Source: Syntrophaceae bacterium
GTDB lineage: Bacteria > Desulfobacterota > Syntrophia > Syntrophales > UBA2185
DNA: 6,289 bases
Assembly (NCBI GenBank): GCA_003508565.1
Contig: DNUI01000044.1
Coordinates: forward strand, 1 to 6,289
Direction of reading: 5' to 3'
In this document: positions 1 to 6,105 of the stretch, one piece after another
Layout: each line of letters opens with the position of its first letter
Position numbering within the stretch: position 1 is the stretch's first letter
Notes under the pieces: model-generated
Database searches by the model: none
What the model was told of the DNA's origin: nothing
Seen by the model: only the letters and a program-made list of their open reading frames with translations
Made by a program: the position numbers and the translations under genes

Positions 1-1779
1 CATATAGCGGCATTGCATGCCAAGGTTGTAGGTGTCTTTAAAAATTGGAATAATAAATCCGGTTTTAACAAGATGACGGGGTGAGTTCGCCAGCCATTGG
101 CCGGTGCTGTCATCCTCAGTGTTCTGATGGGTATAACTGATGTGGCCTTTAAGAACGTCAGGCCAGGTTATTTCCAAACCCACCTCCACGCCGTTGCTCT
201 TCACCCGTTCTGTGTTGTGAAATTGCAGGGAGCCGTCAACGGGGTTTACATCCTGTGTGATGAGATCTTTGATTTTGTAGTGGAAGGCATTCACTATTGA
301 CTTCACAAGGGGACCTATTTTCTGTTCCCATACGGCTTCATAGGTAGTGAGAATCTCGGGATCAAGATCGGAATTTGGTTTATAGGTGCTGGCGCTTGGT
401 GTTATGGACTGGTAGTAAAGCTCATACACATTCGGTGCCCTGAAGGCTTGTCCATAGAGCAGTTTTACTGTGCTTTCTTTTAACGGCTTCATAATAAACC
501 CCACCCTCGGACTGAGGTGATTTCCAAAAGAGGAATAGTGATCGTATCGGAACCCTGCTGTGAGGCGGTACTTGGGGCTTATATCCATCTCATTTTGAAG
601 ATAGAGCGACCACGTTGAAAAATGATGGTGATCATCCACATATGTGGCCTTTGGCTCCACATCATAGTTTTTCTGATCGGCGTCTATGTGGTACTCCGCT
701 TCTCCGCCTATCAAAATATGAGAGGAGGCGATCTTGTGTGAATAGTTCATTTCCGCCCCGATCCACTGACCCAGGGCTTTGTCCCTGTTGATGGTAAGGG
801 GTGGGTAGTCATATGGATAATCGCCCTTAAAGTAATATCGGTCATAATAAGCTCTGATCATCATGCGTTTGTTGTCGTCAAAGCTATGATCCCATTTAAT
901 CTCGGCAAAATCCCGCTCATCCACTGTCTTGAATCGATTGTCGTTGAAGAGGGTGAAGAAGCTTGCTGTAGGAACGTTTTTTTCCCGCCGGCCTATGTTG
1001 GCCAGAAAAGATAAGTCATGATAGCTTGCCTTCAGGAAAAATTTTCTCGCTTTTTCTCCATCGGCATTTTTTGCCTGTCCGTGTGAGGTCAAAGGACTGT
1101 CAAATTCCGCGTAGTAGTGATTCTGACCTTTGCTGTCCAGCAAACTCACGGAGACGATCAGATCGACGCCATTATCGAATTCATTTCCGAACACAAAACC
1201 CCCCGTATAGGTGTCATGGCTCCTTGCCTCAGCTTTTGTGAACAATCCGTCAATTTCTTTGCCTTTTTTTGTTAGGATATTGACGGTTCCCAGGAAAGCA
1301 TTGCTTCCATATAAGGCAGAGCCGGGGCCGCGAACGAATTCGATTCTCTTTATCACATCCATGTCGACCCCGAAGGCTTCGCCCATGGAAAAAGACCCGT
1401 ATACATTATCGTTGTATGTGTGTCCGTCCACGAGCTGCAATACACGGTTTCCGTAATCACCAAGCCGGGCCACTCCGCGTGCGCCAATGTAGTCATAGTT
1501 TCTGTCGGAATAGGTATAGAAGCTCATGACGTTCTTCACCACGTCGGTGAGAGTACGGTGACCGTATTTTCTGATATCCTCATCAGTCACGATGGAAACG
1601 GAGGCGGGGGCATCATGGACGCTCTGCGCGCGTTTGGCGGCGGAAAAAACCTCTTCGATCTCCATGAAAGCCAATTCTTCATCGGCTGGCTCTTGTGCAA
1701 GAGCATTGGGTGGGAATATCAATAGACAGAGAAATGCTGTTAAGCTTACAATCAAGATAAATCTTCGACTGGCATTCAT
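1..1779 (-). CDS. TonB-dependent outer-membrane receptor, partial (C-terminus beyond the window)
   Basis: The frame is open from the ATG at 1779 to the window edge: 593 codons and no stop. The product should be a gated outer-membrane beta-barrel that imports a ligand (siderophore, cobalamin or another large nutrient) using TonB/ExbBD energy. Residues 1-28 form a signal peptide (MNASRRF, a hydrophobic core, cleavage after ALA). Residues about 55-175 are the plug domain, with APASVSIVTDEDIRKYG near 57-73 and the conserved plug motif RGPGSALYGSNAFLGTVNI at 150-168. The rest is rich in alternating aromatic beta-strands typical of the barrel, for example GQAFRAPNVYELYY and NSPRHLVKTG. Receptors of this type usually have 650-700 residues, so perhaps 60-100 are missing. 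The start is supported by AGGAG at 1790-1794, ten bases upstream. A sigma-54-type promoter lies just ahead. The substrate cannot be read from the sequence. Confidence 0.93.
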   Translation of the reverse strand, partial: MNASRRFILIVSLTAFLCLLIFPPNALAQEPADEELAFMEIEEVFSAAKRAQSVHDAPASVSIVTDEDIRKYGHRTLTDVVKNVMSFYTYSDRNYDYIGARGVARLGDYGNRVLQLVDGHTYNDNVYGSFSMGEAFGVDMDVIKRIEFVRGPGSALYGSNAFLGTVNILTKKGKEIDGLFTKAEARSHDTYTGGFVFGNEFDNGVDLIVSVSLLDSKGQNHYYAEFDSPLTSHGQAKNADGEKARKFFLKASYHDLSFLANIGRREKNVPTASFFTLFNDNRFKTVDERDFAEIKWDHSFDDNKRMMIRAYYDRYYFKGDYPYDYPPLTINRDKALGQWIGAEMNYSHKIASSHILIGGEAEYHIDADQKNYDVEPKATYVDDHHHFSTWSLYLQNEMDISPKYRLTAGFRYDHYSSFGNHLSPRVGFIMKPLKESTVKLLYGQAFRAPNVYELYYQSITPSASTYKPNSDLDPEILTTYEAVWEQKIGPLVKSIVNAFHYKIKDLITQDVNPVDGSLQFHNTERVKSNGVEVGLEITWPDVLKGHISYTHQNTEDDSTGQWLANSPRHLVKTGFIIPIFKDTYNLGMQCRYM

Positions 1780-2061
1780 TGAAGTAAGACTCCTGTGGAA
1801 TATGTACACGAAGACCCATCAGCAAATAATGTGCCACTTGCTTCCTTTCAGTATCCATAGGTTGTAGTTAAGGTTTCATGCGAATGCGTCGGGAGACGCG
1901 AACAACAGCGATTTGGCCGCACTCGATCATCAGGAGGCGCTGCAGTTGTCTCCTGTCATGGCAGGGTCCCTTTCGTGCCGGCGCATGGTTATACGGTTAT
2001 GTTGCGGGATTAGGGCAGGGCTGGTGCTTTTTGAACCTATCCCGAGGAATGAATGGTGTTA
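1780..2061. other. Intergenic region between acyl-CoA synthetase and receptor, with possible enhancer sites
   Basis: I find no convincing gene here. Besides the sigma-54 promoter and the ribosome binding site, two inverted repeats stand out. One is GCGTC-GGGA-GACGC at 1886-1899. The other is CAGGAG at 1931-1936 with CTCCTG at 1950-1955, its centre about 130 bases upstream of the predicted receptor start site. That is a usual distance for an enhancer-binding protein of sigma-54 promoters, but the role is inference. No hairpin followed by a T-run ends the acyl-CoA synthetase transcript. Confidence 0.4.
1821..1836 (-). promoter_or_regulatory. Sigma-54 (RpoN) -24/-12 promoter of the TonB-dependent receptor
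   Basis: The minus strand reads TGGCACATTATTTGCT, against the RpoN consensus TGGCACGNNNNTTGCW. Only the seventh position differs. The invariant GG and GC are ten bases apart, as required. Transcription would start near 1810, giving a leader of about 30 bases that contains the AGGAG ribosome binding site and ends at the ATG at 1779. Sigma-54 promoters need an ATP-hydrolysing enhancer-binding protein, so the receptor is probably switched on by a specific signal. The match and geometry are seen directly; the regulation is inferred. Confidence 0.75.
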
Positions 2062-3846
2062 TTATTCTCTATATATATTTTCGATAATATCTCTATGCTT
2101 TTCAGTGATCACCTTTCTCTTCAGTTTCATCGTCGGTGTCATCTCTCCCGCTTCCTGTGTAAACGGTTCCGAGAGCAACACGAATTTCTTAATCTGTTCG
2201 TGACCTGCAAGGTCTTTTGAATTCTCTGCAATCCGCGTTTGATAGAATTCAATGATCGCGGGGTTTTTCACCAGGTCTTCCCGCGATGCATAGGTAATAT
2301 TGCGGGTTCTGGCATATTCTTCAAGGGCGTCAAATGCGGGCACAATAAGGGCGGAGACAAATTTTTTTGCCTCGCCGATGACGGTTATCTGATCAATGTA
2401 ATAATCTTTCCCGATCATTGTTTCAACGAGCTGCGGGGCAATGTATTTGCCGCCTGATGTTTTCATGAGATCCTTGATACGGTCAGTGATGGTCAGATAC
2501 CCATCCTCAAGAACACCGACATCTCCCGTCTTGAACCAGCCGTCTTCAAAGGCTTCGGCCGTCGCATCCGGTTTTTTGTAGTAGCCCTTTGTTATGGTGG
2601 GGCCTTTGACGAGGATCTCACCATTGTCCGCGATCTTGACCTCAACGCCGTCGATGGGTTTGCCCACGGTACCGGGTTTGAAGTAATATTTTTCGTGGCA
2701 CGTTACAGTCGCGCAGGTTTCTGTCAGGCCGTACCCATAGGTGATAAATATCCCCGCTGAATGAAAGAATTCTTCGATTTCTTTTGAAAGAGGAGCGCCG
2801 GCGCAGGGGAAAAACCGGATTCGGCCGCCAACGATGTTTCTGATCTTATCTAAGACGAGCTTTCCGGCAATCGTATGTTTTAGTGTGAGGAGAGCGGGTA
2901 TGGCCATTTTTTCTTTTTCCCTCACATACACCTGTTCGCCAACCCCGATTGCCCATGTGAAGAGCTTTTTTTTCGTCGGAGATGCGTTCTCCAGTTTTTC
3001 AAAAACCGCGGAGTAGATCTTTTCATAGAATCGAGGCACGGCGCACATGACAGTGGGTTTGGCTTCCTGCAGGTATTCAATAATCCTGGGCGTTTCATCA
3101 CAGTAGCAAATAACCATTCCCATATAAGAAGCAAAATAGCACCATGTCCTTTCAAAAACATGGGTCAGGGGGAGAAAACAGAGAGATACATCCTGATCAC
3201 TGACAACAAGGCGCTTCACATGTGCGGGGAAAGAATGATAGAAGATTGAGTGATGGAGCATTACGCCTTTGGGCTCCCCCGTAGTTCCTGAAGTATAGAT
3301 CACGGTGGCAAGATCGTCGATGGAGGCAGAGTTCAAACGGTCTTCGACCTCGGGGTCTCTGCTCGACCTCCTTCCCAGGTCGAGGAAATCCTTAAAATAC
3401 ATTGCGGTATCACTGCCGCCCAGTGTTACGTTATCGTCGAATACAATGATTTTCTTCAGACATGAGGATGCGTCTTGAAGGGCTTTTGTTTTATCATACT
3501 GATCCTGGCTGCCGACAAAGATGATCTTGATTTCCGCTTCGTTAATAATGTACCCGGCCTGTTTTGCCGAAGAGGTTGCATAAATGGGTACGGAGACTCC
3601 CCGCACCTTAAGGATGCCATAGTCTGCTATAGTCCATGCCGGACTGTTCTGAGAAAAAATGGCAACCATATCTCCCTCCTTGACATCCATTTCAAGAAGG
3701 CCCTTTGCCACTGCCCGGATTTGTTCTCCCATGACATTCCAGGAGATATCTTTCCACTGCCCTTTTTCTTTGTACCGGAGGGCTGTTCTTTCACCGTACT
3801 TTTCAATGCGGTTACGGATCATTAAGGCCAGGTGTGTTTCATTCAT
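2062..3846 (-). CDS. Long-chain acyl-CoA synthetase (AMP-forming, FAA1/FadD15-like)
   Basis: This 594-residue cytoplasmic or membrane-associated enzyme should adenylate a long-chain fatty acid with ATP and transfer the acyl group to coenzyme A, feeding beta-oxidation or lipid synthesis. The adenylate-forming motifs are all present in order. The P-loop YTSGTTGEPKG is at 184-194, and YGYGLTET at 370-377. GWFKTGDVG is at 436-444, with the ribose-binding D442. The hinge DRIKDLMKTSGGK is at 455-467. The C-terminal TPTMKLKRK is at 570-578 and carries the likely catalytic lysine K574. Length and motif wording (LPLTHVFER near 225, TPTMKLKR) fit the COG1022 long-chain group better than short acetyl-CoA synthetases. 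The ATG at 3846 is preceded by a weak purine stretch (GAGAGAA) and by a near-consensus promoter. The gene appears intact and monocistronic. Chain-length preference cannot be read from the sequence. Confidence 0.93.
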   Translation of the reverse strand: MNETHLALMIRNRIEKYGERTALRYKEKGQWKDISWNVMGEQIRAVAKGLLEMDVKEGDMVAIFSQNSPAWTIADYGILKVRGVSVPIYATSSAKQAGYIINEAEIKIIFVGSQDQYDKTKALQDASSCLKKIIVFDDNVTLGGSDTAMYFKDFLDLGRRSSRDPEVEDRLNSASIDDLATVIYTSGTTGEPKGVMLHHSIFYHSFPAHVKRLVVSDQDVSLCFLPLTHVFERTWCYFASYMGMVICYCDETPRIIEYLQEAKPTVMCAVPRFYEKIYSAVFEKLENASPTKKKLFTWAIGVGEQVYVREKEKMAIPALLTLKHTIAGKLVLDKIRNIVGGRIRFFPCAGAPLSKEIEEFFHSAGIFITYGYGLTETCATVTCHEKYYFKPGTVGKPIDGVEVKIADNGEILVKGPTITKGYYKKPDATAEAFEDGWFKTGDVGVLEDGYLTITDRIKDLMKTSGGKYIAPQLVETMIGKDYYIDQITVIGEAKKFVSALIVPAFDALEEYARTRNITYASREDLVKNPAIIEFYQTRIAENSKDLAGHEQIKKFVLLSEPFTQEAGEMTPTMKLKRKVITEKHRDIIENIYRE

Positions 3847-3906
3847 ACATTTCTCTCATTTCTTGGAAGTAAAGGGGTTGATACTTCACCGTTTTCAATA
3901 ATCGCT

Positions 3907-3935
3907 TCTATAAGCTATATGAAAAAGAATGTCAA
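3907..3935 (-). promoter_or_regulatory. Sigma-70-type promoter of the acyl-CoA synthetase
   Basis: On the minus strand a perfect -35 box TTGACA (3930-3935) and a -10 box TATAGA (3907-3912, five of six consensus bases) are separated by exactly 17 bases. The start site would fall near 3900, giving a leader of about 54 bases before the ATG at 3846. This is the strongest housekeeping promoter in the window and indicates that the synthetase is transcribed independently of the genes upstream. Confidence 0.75.
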
Positions 3936-3944
3936 AGACCTTCT

Positions 3945-3958
3945 TGTCACGCGTGGCA
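3945..3958. promoter_or_regulatory. Candidate operator upstream of the acyl-CoA synthetase promoter
   Basis: The 14-base dyad TGTCACGCGTGGCA contains the perfect 8-base palindrome CACGCGTG (3948-3955), with outer TG/CA pairs and one mismatch. It lies nine bases upstream of the -35 box, centred about 51 bases before the predicted start site, a position typical of activator sites. The regulator is unknown. An 8-base palindrome can occur by chance, so this is a modest claim. Confidence 0.35.
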
Positions 3959-4028
3959 TGTATTGCAAATCCACCGTGTGTGACTGCCTGAACGCTGAGG
4001 TAAACCAATTGTGGGGAAAAATAAATAA

Positions 4029-4482
4029 TCACTTCAACTCAACGGTGCAAGATGATGAATATTTTGTTCCTGCGATAAAATCATGGAGTACAACGTGAAA
4101 TCGGTAACTGCCCTTTGTCTGGTTGTGATCAAAAGACAACATCATTGGTTTTATAAATCTAAACACACTCTTTTGATGAAAAATATTCATCTTTCTGCAG
4201 CAATATCTTGCCATCAGGTCTGAATACTGTGAGATCAATTGTGTAATCGGTAGAAAAATCTTTGTGCCTTGCAAGGAGGGGCGGTAATTGAATGCCGATA
4301 TAGAACGGCACGTTCGCGTGAATCTCTGTCACAACCTGAGTGGAAACGGAGAGGTCCTGAGAAAGTGTGATAACTACATATGGATCAAAGCCGCTCCTAT
4401 ATTGGTCCTGAGCCGATGATATTCCGGGCATAAATATCATAAATAAAGGTACCAATAAGGAGATTCTTTTGACTGCGTTCAT
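4029..4482 (-). pseudogene. Small exported protein of unknown family, split by a frameshift
   Basis: From the ATG at 4482 the frame gives 107 residues and ends in TAG at 4159-4161. Residues 1-24 are a clear signal peptide (MNAVKRISLL, hydrophobic core, cleavage after ISSA). The rest looks like a secreted beta-rich domain, with YTIDLTVFRPDGKILLQ at 80-96. The frame stops abruptly after DEYFSSKECV. In the next frame the sequence continues with what looks like the other half of the same domain, including KGSYRFHVVLHD and ending TVELK before a TGA at 4029-4031. Skipping one base near the T5 run (4179-4183) or A4 run (4171-4174) joins the halves into about 150 residues. I read this as one gene broken by a one-base insertion or sequencing error; programmed frameshifting is less likely. 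The ribosome binding site GGAG lies eight bases before the ATG. Family and function are not recognised. Confidence 0.7.
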
Positions 4483-4541
4483 TTTTCCTGCTCCGTAATG
4501 TGAACGCTCTGCGTGATCATATCGATTCGCGGGTTCATCAT
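4479..4541 (-). CDS. Micro-ORF, 20 residues, coupled to the exported protein
   Basis: The sequence ATGATG at 4536-4541 opens a 20-codon frame, MMNPRIDMITQSVHITEQ and two more residues. Its TGA (4479-4481) overlaps the ATG of the exported-protein gene as ATGA. A good ribosome binding site, AAAGGAG, lies four bases before the first ATG and seven before the second. The peptide has no signal sequence, membrane segment or recognised family. The geometry suggests a leader peptide or translational coupling into the next gene. Alternatively it is the tail of a decayed gene, since the neighbourhood contains a frameshift and a truncated gene. No composition or conservation test was possible, so its reality rests on start, ribosome binding site and overlap alone. 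Confidence 0.4.
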   Translation of the reverse strand: MMNPRIDMITQSVHITEQEK

Positions 4542-4624
4542 TTATCTCCTTTCAGCATACCACCGAAATCAGCAGTGGCTATCAGCCAACCGCTGTAATG
4601 ATTGGTCAGGCCTTTGGTCAGCAT
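4538..4624 (-). CDS. Micro-ORF, 28 residues (44 if started upstream), overlapping the next micro-ORF
   Basis: An ATG at 4624, preceded by the strong ribosome binding site AAGGAGAGGG, opens a 28-codon frame beginning MLTKGLTNHYSGWLIATADF. Its TGA (4538-4540) overlaps the first ATG of the following micro-ORF as ATGA. The same frame stays open to an earlier ATG at 4672 (MRFRVTVTDSD), giving 44 residues, but only a weak GAGAAAG precedes that start. I prefer 4624. The peptide contains no recognised domain and no signal peptide. It lies 107 bases downstream of the methyltransferase stop, on the same strand, and could share that transcript. It may be a genuine small protein or a fragment of a degraded gene. 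Confidence 0.4.
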   Translation of the reverse strand: MLTKGLTNHYSGWLIATADFGGMLKGDK

Positions 4625-4702
4625 CCCTCTCCTTGTTGCATCACTATCGGTAACTGTTACGCGAAACCTCATCTTTCTCGTTTCCCGTGAAGAAGATTTT
4701 CA

Positions 4703-4730
4703 CCCCTTGACAAGAGGAGGCCTTATAAGG
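4703..4730. repeat. Two adjacent dyads directly downstream of the methyltransferase
   Basis: A perfect 10-base palindrome, CCTTATAAGG (4721-4730), begins one base after the methyltransferase stop codon. Beside it is CCCCTTGACAAGAGG (4703-4717), an inverted repeat of seven-base arms with one mismatch around a single central base. The loops are too short and no T-run follows, so this is not a standard terminator. Paired dyads at the head of the micro-ORF cluster could bind a repressor or activator. I see no good -35/-10 pair next to them. Confidence 0.35.
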
Positions 4731-4731
4731 G

Positions 4732-5439
4732 TTAGGCTTTTCTCGCAACCAATAGCACATTCTTTCCGACCGGTAACGGCACAAGCCCTTCCATCAATCG
4801 CATTACAGGGACGACTATCCGGTCATACAGAGATACGCTGCCGGTGCTGAACGGGTTCTTGAGCAAGACAAAATTGATGTACCAGGGAAGAATGCCGGCT
4901 ATATCAAAATACCGTGCGTCGACAACAAAGAAGCCTGACTGCTGTGTGAGTTCTACAAGGTCCTTCTTGACGTATCGGCGATAGTGTCCGACTTGTCTGT
5001 CTATCTCACTATACAACCATGGCAGCGCGGGCACGAATATCAGCAGGTGGCCTTGCGGATTGAGTGAATCGCGCGCATTGGAAAGCTCAGATGCGTCATC
5101 TTCGATATGTTCGAGAACGTTGACATACACGATTGAATCGAAATGTTCCCCTGTAGTTGTTCTGCCAAAGAAATCATTGACGGTCCTGGCTCGTGTGTCC
5201 TTGCTAAGAGCTTCTTGCAGCAAAGGGTACATATTCTGAGATGGCTCGAATGCAACCAGGCTGCGTATGTCGGTCTCCAGCAACAGAGTCGAGAAGCCTC
5301 CCATTCCTGCACCAACTTCGGCCACGGAACTTCCGAGGTATGGAGAGAATTCGGCGAGGATCCATTTATGGTAGTTCTTCGCAAAGGACATGGCCTCCAG
5401 GTCTTTGCCGAAATATTGAGACGCATTGTTTGCAAGCAT
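4732..5439 (-). CDS. Class I SAM-dependent methyltransferase
   Basis: This 235-residue soluble enzyme should transfer a methyl group from S-adenosylmethionine to an unknown small or glycan-like substrate. Motif I, AEVGAGMGGFS (40-50), is the glycine-rich SAM loop. E65 in LVAFEPS is the acidic residue at the end of strand 2. FDSIVYVNVLEHIEDD (100-115) is the motif II region of UbiE/Methyltransf_11-type enzymes, and LNPQGHLLIFVPA (126-138) is motif III. The following LPWLYSEIDRQVGHYRRY (139-156) is typical of family members found beside glycosyltransferase genes, though none is present here. I chose the ATG at 5439 because GAGGGGAG lies eight bases upstream. The frame stays open to 5586, but those extra 49 residues come from a GC-rich repeat and the GNAT remnant in another frame and look non-coding. 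The end is complete (ARKA, TAA). Confidence 0.88.
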   Translation of the reverse strand: MLANNASQYFGKDLEAMSFAKNYHKWILAEFSPYLGSSVAEVGAGMGGFSTLLLETDIRSLVAFEPSQNMYPLLQEALSKDTRARTVNDFFGRTTTGEHFDSIVYVNVLEHIEDDASELSNARDSLNPQGHLLIFVPALPWLYSEIDRQVGHYRRYVKKDLVELTQQSGFFVVDARYFDIAGILPWYINFVLLKNPFSTGSVSLYDRIVVPVMRLMEGLVPLPVGKNVLLVARKA

Positions 5440-5456
5440 TTTCTTCGCTCCCCTCA

Positions 5457-5732
5457 TCAACAAGCCGAATGCGAAGCTAAGCGGCGGCGCCGGCATGCAG
5501 GGGCGCGGGTGTCCCATGCAGGCGCGGTGTTGACCGCGTGAGCGCTTTTTTTGGCGGCTCTCATTGTCGTTTCTCCATAAATACAAGCCGCTTCAATCTC
5601 AGGAAGAGTCTGGGTAAGCGGCTGAATAGTCCGGTCACCGTTCAGTTTCGCCTCACTTTGGCATGCCAATTTCTGCAGTGCGAGGATCTCGGCGGCGTTC
5701 TCTATACTTGCCTGAATTATGGAGATGTCCAT
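5457..5732 (-). pseudogene. GNAT-family N-acetyltransferase remnant (N-terminal fragment)
   Basis: From the ATG at 5732, behind the ribosome binding site AAGGAAAGGAAAG, the frame runs 91 codons to a TGA at 5457-5459. The first 50 or so residues read like the start of a GNAT acetyltransferase: MDISIIQASIENAAEILAL (beta-1 and alpha-1), then QKLACQSEAKL and QPLTQTLPEIEA. That block is common in GNAT proteins that use acetyl-CoA. After about residue 50 the resemblance stops. The rest is an arginine- and alanine-rich translation of the GC-rich repeat (MRAAKKSAHAV, then CRRRRLASHSAC). The acetyl-CoA-binding motif A (Q/RxxGxG/A), normally near residues 75-90, is absent. A full-length member has about 150 residues, so the enzyme cannot be active. 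The stop lies 17 bases before the methyltransferase ATG, so residual translation could couple to it. The family call comes from recognition only. Confidence 0.65.
5494..5538. repeat. GC-rich junction with a 21-base-period repeat and a hairpin
   Basis: Two near-copies of CATGCAGG(GG)CGCGG begin at 5494 and 5515, 21 bases apart. They are followed by a perfect hairpin, CGCGGT-GTTG-ACCGCG (5523-5538). Bases 5481-5540 are about 78 percent G+C by my count, clearly above the flanking genes. The segment lies exactly where the GNAT homology ends and before the methyltransferase ribosome binding site. It may be the scar of the deletion or insertion that truncated the GNAT gene. I cannot match it to a known element. 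Confidence 0.5.
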
Positions 5733-5998
5733 ACTTTCCTTTCCTTGGTGCCGACGCGTGCAGCGCTGCTGCAATACCAGCTTTTTGATGGTGCAGCCGA
5801 ACACGCGGATCAGGGAGAAACCTGAACTCGGGCCGATTCGATGTATCGATTTGTTAGGAAACTCATTGTTATTTACTGTGGTTCTCACTATGACCTCTCG
5901 TCAGTCATCACAAATAAGTCAAATGTCAAAGGCTGATCTTTCACCTTCTCAAAGAAACAACGTCCTCCAATATCTTTTTATATCAACCTTTATCTGTA

Positions 5999-6027
5999 TT
6001 GACAATGGAGATAACTCAGGTTATGGT
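5999..6027 (+). promoter_or_regulatory. Sigma-70-type promoter of the cupin-like gene with an internal dyad
   Basis: A perfect -35 box, TTGACA (5999-6004), is followed after 17 bases by TATGGT (6022-6027), a four-of-six -10 box. The predicted start near 6034 leaves a leader of about 90 bases. The dyad ATAAC-TCAG-GTTAT (6011-6024) fills the spacer and touches the -10 box, where a bound repressor would block polymerase. The boxes are seen directly; control by a repressor is inferred. Confidence 0.55.
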
Positions 6028-6086
6028 TTTTTATAGTCGGTTTGCAGGTGAGAATCATGGTCGCGAGCGCACGCGCACTACGTATC

Positions 6087-6105
6087 AACGAATGGAAAGT
6101 TCGTT
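6087..6105 (+). other. Small leader hairpin with trailing T-run before the cupin-like gene
   Basis: AACGAA (6087-6092) and TTCGTT (6100-6105) form a six-pair stem around a seven-base loop. Five T residues (6104-6108) follow, only a few bases before the GGAGG ribosome binding site. It resembles a weak intrinsic terminator or attenuator, but the stem is A/T-rich and short, so it may have no effect. Confidence 0.3.

Noticed and set aside
1026..1867. Several plus-strand frames of 70-100 codons opposite the receptor.
   Set aside because: They are shadows of the receptor gene on the minus strand and have no family resemblance.
3475..3825. A 116-codon plus-strand frame opposite the acyl-CoA synthetase.
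   Set aside because: It is antisense to a well-supported conserved gene, has no recognisable domain, and its residue pattern reflects the complementary codons.
4682..4701. Reading frame beginning GTG-AAA-ATC on the minus strand (KIFFTGNEKDE) as the start of a gene upstream of the micro-ORFs.
   Set aside because: It ends after 19 codons, has a non-ATG start, and fuses to the 28/44-codon frame only with an assumed frameshift; too little support to annotate.
5523..5552. Hairpin followed by a T7 run, resembling a plus-strand terminator.
   Set aside because: The T-run begins seven bases after the stem, and no plus-strand gene ends there.
5796..5858. Integron attC-like pair GCCGAAC ... GTTAGGA, with a similar TCAACA/TGTTGA pair at 5457-5533, flanking the GNAT remnant.
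   Set aside because: Both core sites at 5796-5858 deviate from RYYYAAC/GTTRRRY, the internal stems pair poorly, orientation relative to the gene is wrong or ambiguous, and no integrase is visible.
6032..6037. TATAGT as an alternative -10 box for the cupin-like gene.
   Set aside because: It lies 27 bases after the TTGACA box, too far, and no other -35 box fits it well.
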